A stretch of 64,000 nt of DNA from Micromonospora musae. Lineage in GTDB: Bacteria > Actinomycetota > Actinomycetes > Mycobacteriales > Micromonosporaceae. The first letter of the stretch is position 1. The number at the start of each line of letters is the position of its first letter. This document shows positions 41,193 through 47,674 of the stretch, one piece after another. Location of the stretch: positions 372,001-436,000 of the forward strand of contig NZ_RAZT01000002.1 in NCBI RefSeq assembly GCF_003626635.1, given 5' to 3'. The translations under genes and the position numbers were made by a program. The notes under the pieces are model-generated. The model did not search any database and was not told the DNA's origin. It saw only the letters and a list, made by a program, of their open reading frames with translations.

Positions 41193-43589
41193 TCACCGCA
41201 CGGTCACCGTTCCGGCCGCGGCGTCCACCGTCACGATGTCGCCGGTGCGGATCAGCCGGGTGGCGTCGGGGACGCAGATGACGGCGGGGATGCCGTACTC
41301 CCGGGCGACCGTGGGGCCGTGCGCCATGACGGCGCCGGTCTCGGTGACCAGCCCGGCGGCGGTCAGGAAGAGCGGCGTCCAGCCGGGATCGGTGGTCGGC
41401 GCGACGAGGATCTCGCCGGGCTCCAGGCGCGCGGTGGCCGGGTCGTGAACCACCCGCGCGGGCCCGGTCGCCGCGCCGGCCGCCGCGCCGACGCCCCGCA
41501 GCGCCCCGGCCGTCGCGGCCGGCACCGGCAGCGCGGCCTCGAGGTCGGTGCCGTCGGAGAGCAGGGCGACCGGCACGGTACGGCGGCGCAGTTCGCGCTC
41601 ATGGACGGCGCGGCGGGCGGTGACCGTCGAACGATGGTCGGCGCCCTGGTGCACGGCCGCCGCCGCCTCGTCGAGGTTCAGGAACATGATGTCGTCGGGT
41701 CGCGCGAGCAGTCCGCCGTCGGCGAGTTCGGCACCGATGAGCAGGAGTTGGCGGCGCATCTCGCGCAGCCGGTACAGCCCGGCGAACTTGCCGGCCTCGC
41801 GCAGGCCCGCCAGCGAACGGGCCCGGCGCAGCAGGAAACCGGCGATTCGGCCGCGGACCGGCCGGCGGCGGCGGGCCCGTACGACGAGCCGGTCGAGGGT
41901 GGCCTCGGCCGTCGCGGCGGCGCGGGCGAAGCGGCGATCGGGCGCCTGGTCGGGGTCGGTGACCCGGAGGTAGTTGGCGATCATGGCGAGGACCGGCGCG
42001 GGGTCCTCCGCCCAGCGGGGAACCCCGAGGTCGACCTCGGCGACGGCCCGGTGGCCGTACCGGTCCAGGAACGCCGCGAGCCCGATGTCGGGCAGCGTGC
42101 CGAGTCGGTACCGGTCGGCCAGCTCCCTCGGCTCGGTGCTGAGCAGCAGGTCGCGGTGGGCTCGGGCCTGCTCGGTGAGCCGCCACAGGGCGAGATCCAT
42201 CTCGATGGTGACGTTGTGCGGCATGCCGCCGAGCACGGTGTCGATCTCGTCGCGGTCGGCGACGCCCTTGAGCAGGTACGCGGGGAGGGTGGCGGCCAGC
42301 ATGCCGGCGATGATGGGCCAGACGAGGTCGTCCGTGCCCGGCGAGGTCTCCTCCTGGTCCCGCACGAACCGGAGCCGGTCGGCGGCGGTACGCAGCTCGG
42401 CCGGGGCGGCCGAGTCGGCGGCGAGCTGGTCGATCGCCCGGAACATCCGGGTGCGGGCGGCGGCCGGCCGGGCCAGCGCCCGGAGCACGCCGATCAGTGC
42501 CCGCAGCGCCGTCCGCGCGTCCGGTGCGCCGCCGCGTCCGGCCCGACGGCCGGGGCGTGGCGCGAAGCGCGGGTCGGCGAGCACCCGCTCCATCACCGCC
42601 TGGGCCCGCGGACCGAAGTCGACGGCCATCAGCTTGACCAGGCGCTTGCGGGCGGACGGGTCCCGGGCCAGGTCGGTCAGGTCGCCGTAGAGCCGCCCGC
42701 CGATGTCGGTGACCTCGACCCGCAGTCCGAGGCTGGCGAGCATCGCCACGATCACCGACTTCAGCGTCGACATGCCCATCGGGGTGACCGGACGCAGCAT
42801 GCCCTGTACGTGCCCGAACTCCAGGTACACGCGGGGCTCGGGGTCGTCGGTGGCCGGCGGGAGGGGGAAGAGGGTGGTGATCGGCCGCGACTGCAGCAGC
42901 CAGAGCACACCCTGCCGGTCGTACGCCCACTCGACGTCCTGCGGCCCGCCGAGCCGGTGCTGGAGCCGCTCCCCCACCGCGCGCAGCTCGTCGAGTTGGG
43001 CGGCCGTGAGCAGGCCGCCGGGCTGCGACGGCTCGCCGAGGACGTACCGCTCGACGTCGGCGGCGCCGTCCACGACTGTCGTGCCGAGACCGGCGGCGGC
43101 CTCGACGATCATCTCCGTCCGCCGTCCGGTGACCGGGTTCGCGGTGAAGAGCACACCCGCGACCGCCGCGTCGACCATCCGCTGCACGACGACCGCCATC
43201 CGCACCGCCGCGTGCTCGATGTGGTGGGCGTCGCGGTAGGCGACGGCACGGTCGGTGTGCAGCGAGTGCCGGCACTTCTCGATGGCGGAGAGCAGGTCGG
43301 CGACGCCGGTGACGCCGAGGAACGTGTCCTGGATGCCGGCGAAGCTGGCGTCCGGCAGGTCCTCGGCGGTGGCGCTGGAGCGCACGGCCACCGGGCCGCC
43401 GCCGAGCTGCCGGTACGCCGCCTCGATCTCGGCCTCCGGGGACGCTCCCGCCTCCTGGGCGGCGGTGGTGACGCAGAAGCCGTCCGGCACCCGTTCACCG
43501 AGCCGGATCAGCGCCGCCAGCCCGGCCGCCTTGCCGCCGACCAGGTCGGCCATCCCGTCGGTCAGCTCGGAGAACGTGATCACGCGCAT
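41193..43589 (-). CDS. PEP/pyruvate-binding-domain phosphotransferase, rifampicin phosphotransferase-like
   Basis: A 798-aa protein with the order of PEP-synthase/Rph enzymes. The ATP-grasp-like domain covers about residues 1-245 (DLVGGKAAGLAALIRLGERV, VAVRSSATAEDLPDASFAGI, VVVQRMVDAAVAGVLFTANP). A helical middle, about 260-670, occupies the place of the rifampicin-binding region in Rph. The swivelling phosphohistidine domain at the C-terminus has His757 in VMAHGPTVAREYG. Rph phosphorylates rifamycins; many paralogues have other acceptors. At 798 aa it is somewhat shorter than typical Rph (about 860). No rifamycin-associated element is seen upstream. The promoter and palindrome at 43618-43658 fit a repressed gene. 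Confidence 0.75.
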   Translation of the reverse strand: MRVITFSELTDGMADLVGGKAAGLAALIRLGERVPDGFCVTTAAQEAGASPEAEIEAAYRQLGGGPVAVRSSATAEDLPDASFAGIQDTFLGVTGVADLLSAIEKCRHSLHTDRAVAYRDAHHIEHAAVRMAVVVQRMVDAAVAGVLFTANPVTGRRTEMIVEAAAGLGTTVVDGAADVERYVLGEPSQPGGLLTAAQLDELRAVGERLQHRLGGPQDVEWAYDRQGVLWLLQSRPITTLFPLPPATDDPEPRVYLEFGHVQGMLRPVTPMGMSTLKSVIVAMLASLGLRVEVTDIGGRLYGDLTDLARDPSARKRLVKLMAVDFGPRAQAVMERVLADPRFAPRPGRRAGRGGAPDARTALRALIGVLRALARPAAARTRMFRAIDQLAADSAAPAELRTAADRLRFVRDQEETSPGTDDLVWPIIAGMLAATLPAYLLKGVADRDEIDTVLGGMPHNVTIEMDLALWRLTEQARAHRDLLLSTEPRELADRYRLGTLPDIGLAAFLDRYGHRAVAEVDLGVPRWAEDPAPVLAMIANYLRVTDPDQAPDRRFARAAATAEATLDRLVVRARRRRPVRGRIAGFLLRRARSLAGLREAGKFAGLYRLREMRRQLLLIGAELADGGLLARPDDIMFLNLDEAAAAVHQGADHRSTVTARRAVHERELRRRTVPVALLSDGTDLEAALPVPAATAGALRGVGAAAGAATGPARVVHDPATARLEPGEILVAPTTDPGWTPLFLTAAGLVTETGAVMAHGPTVAREYGIPAVICVPDATRLIRTGDIVTVDAAAGTVTVR

Positions 43590-43617
43590 CGGGGGCACCC
43601 TCTTTAGCAATACGACT

Positions 43618-43650
43618 GCATTGCAAAAGACTCTAGCCTCTTGGCAATGC
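43618..43650. promoter_or_regulatory. Inverted repeat over the promoter of the Rph-like gene
   Basis: GCATTGC (43618-43624) and GCAATGC (43644-43650) form a spaced inverted repeat, extended by AAAGA/TCTT inner arms. A third half-site, GCAAT, lies at 43607-43611. The repeat covers the -10 box and the spacer, as a repressor site would. Confidence 0.6.
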
Positions 43651-43658
43651 GACCGCAA
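43630..43658 (-). promoter_or_regulatory. Promoter of the Rph-like gene
   Basis: On the minus strand TTGCGG (43658-43653) and TAGAGT (43635-43630) are spaced 17 nt. Transcription would start about 35 nt upstream of the ATG at 43589. It lies inside the inverted repeat just described. Confidence 0.6.
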
Positions 43659-43671
43659 CGTCAAGCCGGGG

Positions 43672-44463
43672 TCAGCGGCGGTGCCGCAGCGCCCGGGAGA
43701 GGCCGTACACGTCGCCGGAGTTGACCTCGTACGGCAACGAACGCAGGTACGCCGCCATCCGCGGCGCGGCCATCCACTGCGGGGAGGACAGCGCCATGGC
43801 GTCGCCGAGCGCGAGGTTGAAGGCCTGGAAACCGAGCCCGGTCAGCCGGCGCAGGCACCGCTGCGCCACCGCGCGCTCGATCGTGGTGAACTCGAAGGAG
43901 AGCGCGGGCAGCGGACGGCCCAGACCGGCGAGCACCTCGTCCTCGTACCCCTCGACGTCGATCTTCACGAAGGCGGGCACCCCGTGCTCGGCGATCAGCC
44001 CGTCGAGCGTGAGCGACGCGACGTCGATCGGGGCGTCCCACCGCTCCCCCTCCCAACCGGCCGCGCCGTCGGCGGCCCGAATGAAGTGCGGCGAGGCGGT
44101 GGAGATGGTCGGGTTGGCGGAGTTGACACTGAAGGGCACGCTCCCCGCCCCGGCGGCGCAGAGCGCCTCGACGACCGTCACCTCCCCGTCGTCGCGGTAG
44201 ATCGCCCGCAGCGCCCGCGTGCACGCCGGCTGCGGCTCGACGGCGACCACCCGGGCCCCGAGCCGACGGAAGCTGCCGACCCGGTCGCCGACGTGCGCGC
44301 CGATGTCGAAGACGAGGTCACCCCGGCGGACGAAGCGGGCGTAGAAGGCGTCCATGGCCGCCTCGCGCGCCGGGTCGCCGTAGTAGACCTCGAGGGAACG
44401 ACGGATCGAGACGGCGTCGGGATCCGTCTTCAGGGCCTCCACAGCGCCGGCGCGGGCGTCCAT
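43672..44463 (-). CDS. FkbM-family methyltransferase
   Basis: A 263-aa SAM-dependent methyltransferase. Motif I: LVFDIGAHVGDRVGSFRRLG followed by VVAVEPQPACTRAL. The FkbM signature FVKIDVEGYEDEVLAGLGRP lies mid-protein and a late helical tail follows. FkbM enzymes O-methylate polyketide or sugar hydroxyls, but single genes like this are common in actinobacteria. ATG at 44463 with GGAG close upstream. Upstream on the same strand is the SnoaL-like gene. Confidence 0.87.
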   Translation of the reverse strand: MDARAGAVEALKTDPDAVSIRRSLEVYYGDPAREAAMDAFYARFVRRGDLVFDIGAHVGDRVGSFRRLGARVVAVEPQPACTRALRAIYRDDGEVTVVEALCAAGAGSVPFSVNSANPTISTASPHFIRAADGAAGWEGERWDAPIDVASLTLDGLIAEHGVPAFVKIDVEGYEDEVLAGLGRPLPALSFEFTTIERAVAQRCLRRLTGLGFQAFNLALGDAMALSSPQWMAAPRMAAYLRSLPYEVNSGDVYGLSRALRHRR

Positions 44464-44517
44464 CTCCAGAATCTAGCCCGCCGGACGTGAGGGGATCTCG
44501 GATTCCGGCCCCGGCGA

Positions 44518-44841
44518 TCAGGGGGCGATGCGGAGCCGGCGGATCCGGTCGGCGTCGTACTCCTCGAAGCGGTACCGCAGGCCGGCGAAGGGGCTGCCGG
44601 GGAAGTCGCCGCTGATGGTCGTGGTGACCACCGTGCCCTCGGCTGCGTCCTCGACGTCGGTGATCTCGTACCGGACCAGCGGCACCTCGCCGCGCCAGTC
44701 GCGGATCGCCGCGATGCCGCGGTACGTCCTCCCCTCGTCCTCCACCACCGCGTCGTCGGCGAAGAGCGCGAAGTAGGCGTCCGTGTCCGGCCGGCCGGCC
44801 AGCTCGAAGTAGCGGCGGATGATCTCGGGCGCCTCGGTCAT
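44518..44841 (-). CDS. SnoaL/NTF2-like protein
   Basis: A 107-aa alpha+beta-cone protein of the SnoaL/NTF2 superfamily: EIIRRYFELAGRPDTDAYFA, FADDAVVEDEGRTYRGIAAI and YEITDVEDAAEGTVVTTTIS. Such proteins may be cyclases, isomerases or binding proteins. AGGAG lies 5 nt upstream of the ATG. Divergent from the HxlR regulator, with overlapping palindromes between them, which marks it as the probable target. Confidence 0.85.
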   Translation of the reverse strand: MTEAPEIIRRYFELAGRPDTDAYFALFADDAVVEDEGRTYRGIAAIRDWRGEVPLVRYEITDVEDAAEGTVVTTTISGDFPGSPFAGLRYRFEEYDADRIRRLRIAP

Positions 44842-44898
44842 GGGAACTCCTCGATGTGCGGGGTCGGACCGTCGGGACGGCGCGACCGTCGTACTGTT

Positions 44899-44925
44899 AC
44901 TTCTGAACTAGAAGTGAGTCACTTC
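44899..44925. promoter_or_regulatory. Overlapping palindromic operators between SnoaL-like and HxlR genes
   Basis: ACTTCT-GAACT-AGAAGT (44899-44915) overlaps GAAGTGA-G-TCACTTC (44911-44925). Three ACTTC half-sites alternate in orientation, which fits a dimeric HxlR/MarR-like repressor. The site lies in the 115-bp divergent gap. Confidence 0.7.
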
Positions 44926-44956
44926 GACATTAGCACCCACTCGGTGAGGAGCAGGT

Positions 44957-45472
44957 ATGGCCGGCAAGATCCGCCTGGAGGACCGCGAGTGCCCGCTCTC
45001 GGCGACCCTCGGCGTGGTGGGCGAGTGGTGGACCCTGCTGATCCTCCACGACGCGTTCGACGGCTACACCCGCTTCGAGCAGTTCCAGGAGAACCTGAAG
45101 ATCTCCTCCAGCATCCTGACCAGCCGACTTCGAACCCTGACCGCCAACGGGCTGCTGGAGCGCCGCCGCTACCAGACCCACCCCGACCGGTACGAGTACG
45201 TCCTCACCGAACTGGGCCGCAGCCTGCGACCGGTGATCGTCACGCTCGCCGCCTGGGGCAACTCCCGGCTCCGGCCGGAGCAGCGCAGCATGATCCTGGT
45301 CGACCGGGAGACCAGGGCCGAGGTCGAACCCGTGGTGGTCGACCGGAGCACGGGGCGGGAACTCGACCCGGAGAACTTCGTCTTCGCCGCCGGCCCGGCC
45401 GCCGGCGAGGTCATGCGCACCCGGTACGCCGACGCCGCGCCGCGGCGGCCCACGCCGGACGGACGGCGCTAG
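44957..45472 (+). CDS. HxlR-family transcriptional regulator
   Basis: A 171-aa regulator. The HxlR winged HTH is clear: LEDRECPLSATLGVVGEWWT, LILHDAFDGYTRFEQFQENL, KISSSILTSRLRTLTANGLL, then TELGRSLRPVIVTLAAWGN. A C-terminal extension of about 55 residues follows. The family senses electrophiles, aldehydes or drugs. GAGGAGCAGG lies upstream of the ATG. Divergent from the SnoaL-like gene with palindromes between. Confidence 0.9.
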   Translation: MAGKIRLEDRECPLSATLGVVGEWWTLLILHDAFDGYTRFEQFQENLKISSSILTSRLRTLTANGLLERRRYQTHPDRYEYVLTELGRSLRPVIVTLAAWGNSRLRPEQRSMILVDRETRAEVEPVVVDRSTGRELDPENFVFAAGPAAGEVMRTRYADAAPRRPTPDGRR

Positions 45473-45595
45473 GCGAGCCCGCTCTTCTCCGCGAGTGCGG
45501 AGATTCGAGGCGCGCGGCCGTAGCGCGCGACGGAATTACCGGGTAGAAACATGCCGATCCCTTGATTCGACGCGTCGACCAGGTCCGCAGGTGTG

Positions 45596-45609
45596 AGAGA
45601 GCGCTCTCA
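45596..45609. promoter_or_regulatory. LacI-type operator upstream of the secreted beta-helix protein
   Basis: AGAGAGCGCTCTCA contains the perfect 12-bp palindrome GAGAGCGCTCTC (45597-45608). It resembles actinobacterial LacI-family sites controlling sugar-polymer use, such as the CebR box TGGGAGCGCTCCCA. It is 64 bp upstream of the start codon. Confidence 0.6.
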
Positions 45610-45672
45610 AGCACCTCATCCCCCAGGTGGCCGCGACGGCGAGTCCGCGCGCGGCGGGAAGGACGAACCCGG

Positions 45673-47541
45673 ATGACCCACTCCCCAGGCGCCCGGCGGC
45701 TCGGCCGGGCAATCGCCCTCGGGCTGGCGCTCTGCGCCACCCTCGGCACGACGAGCGCGACCGCCAGCGCCGGCCCGCCCCGGCCCCGCACGCCGGACCT
45801 CGGCCCCACCGTCACCGTCTTCGACCCCGGCATGCCGGTCAGCGAGATCCAGGCGACACTCGACGCCGCGTACGCCCGGCAGGTGGACGCCGAGATGGGC
45901 ACCGAACGGCAGGCGTACCTGTTCAAGCCGGGCAGCTACGGCACCCCGGAGCAGCCGTTGCAGATGAAGGTCGGCTACTACACCGAGATCGCGGGCCTCG
46001 GCGCGTCACCCACCGACGTACGGATCAACGGGAAGATCGAGGCGTACAACCGGTGCCTCGCCGACGGCGGCACGGGCAACTGCATCGCGCTGGTCAACTT
46101 CTGGCGCACGCTGTCGAACCTCTCGCTGACCGTCGACGCGGCGGGTCAGGACGGCTGCCGCGCCTCGGCGAACTTCTGGGCGGTCTCCCAGGCCGTGTCG
46201 ATGCGCCGGCTCGACATCACCGGCGGCGGGCTCTCCCTGATGGACTACTGCACGGCCGGTCCGCAGTACGCCAGCGGCGGCTTCATCGCCGACTCGCGGC
46301 TGCCCGCCACCACCAACGGCTCCCAGCAGCAGTGGCTCACCCGCAACAGCGAGATCGCCGGCTGGTCGAACGCGGTCTGGAACCAGGTCTTCGCAGGAGT
46401 CGTGGGCGCGCCCGACGACGCGACCTTCCCCGACCCGCCGTACACCACGCTCGACACCACCCCGGTCAGCCGGGAGAAGCCGTACCTGTACGTCGACGGC
46501 AAGGGCCGCTACCAGGTCCGGGTGCCCGCCGCCCAGCGCGACAGCAGGGGTGTCTCCTGGGCGGACGGCATCACGCCGGGCCGCAGCATCCCGATCGACG
46601 ACTTCTTCGTGGCCCGCCCCGGCGACTCGGTGCGGACCATCAACAGCCAGCTCGCCCGCGGCAAGCACCTCCTGCTGACCCCGGGCGTCTACGACATCGC
46701 CCGCAGCATCGAGGTCAAGCGTCCGAACACGGTGCTGCTCGGCCTGGGCCACGCCACGCTCACCGCCGTGAACGGGGCGGTGCCGCTGGAGGTCGCCGGC
46801 GTTCCCGGTGTGGTGGTCGCCGGAGTGACCATCGACGCCGGCCTGCGGGAGTCGCCGGTCCTGCTGCGGGTCGGCGACCGGCACGGCCGGGACGGAGGCA
46901 GCGCGGCCAACCCGACCACCCTGTCCGACGTGTACTTCCGCGTCGGCGGCCCGCACATCGGCCGGACGAACATCGCGCTCGAGGTGAACAGCGACCACGT
47001 CCTCATCGACCACACCTGGGTCTGGCGCGGCGACCACGGCGTGGAGGGCTTCACCGAGGGGGTCAACGGCGACACCGAGCGCTGGCGGACGAACACCGGC
47101 CGGTACGGCGCTGTGATCAACGGCGACCACGTGACGGCGACCGGCTTGTTCGTCGAGCACTTCCAGCGCTACAACACGGTCTGGAACGGCGAGCACGGCA
47201 CGACGGTGCTCTACCAGAACGAGCTGCCGTACGACCCGCCGACGCAGGCCGACTGGATGAACGGCGACGTCGAGGGGTGGGCCGGCTACAAGGTCGGCGA
47301 CCGGGTACGCCACCACACCCTGCACGGCGGTGGTGTCTACGTCTTCAACCAGAACAACCCGTCGATCCACACCGAGAACGGCTTCGAGGTCCCGCGGACC
47401 CCGGGCGTACGGCTGCACCACGTCATGACGGTCAACCTGAACGCCGGAACCATCGACCACGTGGTGAACGGGGTGGGCGAGGCGGCCGACACCACCCGGG
47501 TGGGGGCGCCGGTCTACGTCGCCCAGTATCCGCTGCCGTAA
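45673..47541 (+). CDS. Secreted right-handed beta-helix protein (GH55-like)
   Basis: A 622-aa exported protein. A signal peptide covers about residues 1-33. The mature part has repeated beta-helix-like segments: QAYLFKPGSYGTPEQPLQMK, VGYYTEIAGLGASPTDVRIN, later HLLLTPGVYDIARSIEVKRP and NTVLLGLGHATLTAVNGAVP. It resembles proteins annotated as adenylyl-cyclase-like or coagulation-factor-like in Streptomyces, and the beta-helix of GH55 glucanases; enzymatic residues are not certain. GGAAGGAC precedes the ATG. The LacI-type site upstream suggests induction by a sugar polymer. Confidence 0.72.
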   Translation: MTHSPGARRLGRAIALGLALCATLGTTSATASAGPPRPRTPDLGPTVTVFDPGMPVSEIQATLDAAYARQVDAEMGTERQAYLFKPGSYGTPEQPLQMKVGYYTEIAGLGASPTDVRINGKIEAYNRCLADGGTGNCIALVNFWRTLSNLSLTVDAAGQDGCRASANFWAVSQAVSMRRLDITGGGLSLMDYCTAGPQYASGGFIADSRLPATTNGSQQQWLTRNSEIAGWSNAVWNQVFAGVVGAPDDATFPDPPYTTLDTTPVSREKPYLYVDGKGRYQVRVPAAQRDSRGVSWADGITPGRSIPIDDFFVARPGDSVRTINSQLARGKHLLLTPGVYDIARSIEVKRPNTVLLGLGHATLTAVNGAVPLEVAGVPGVVVAGVTIDAGLRESPVLLRVGDRHGRDGGSAANPTTLSDVYFRVGGPHIGRTNIALEVNSDHVLIDHTWVWRGDHGVEGFTEGVNGDTERWRTNTGRYGAVINGDHVTATGLFVEHFQRYNTVWNGEHGTTVLYQNELPYDPPTQADWMNGDVEGWAGYKVGDRVRHHTLHGGGVYVFNQNNPSIHTENGFEVPRTPGVRLHHVMTVNLNAGTIDHVVNGVGEAADTTRVGAPVYVAQYPLP

Positions 47542-47550
47542 GCGGCGCCG

Positions 47551-47583
47551 GTGCGGGTCGGGATTACCTGTCCCGACCCGCAC
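47551..47583 (+). terminator. Hairpin terminator after the beta-helix gene
   Basis: A perfect 13-bp stem, GTGCGGGTCGGGA (47551-47563) with its complement at 47571-47583, and a 7-nt loop. No U-tract. Confidence 0.75.
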
Positions 47584-47674
47584 CGCCCGAGTCACCCACG
47601 TCGACGGAATCTTGCTCGGTGACACACCCGGACCATAGGCTCCGGTCAATGTGATCCACCGAGAGGGGAAGTGC

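Noticed and set aside
41599..43275. Arg/Pro-rich frame in the Rph-like gene
   Set aside because: Frame-shifted shadow of the real gene, with no ribosome binding site.
43590..43671. Rifamycin-associated element upstream of the Rph-like gene
   Set aside because: I looked for the known 19-bp inverted element and did not find it; the palindrome present has a different sequence.
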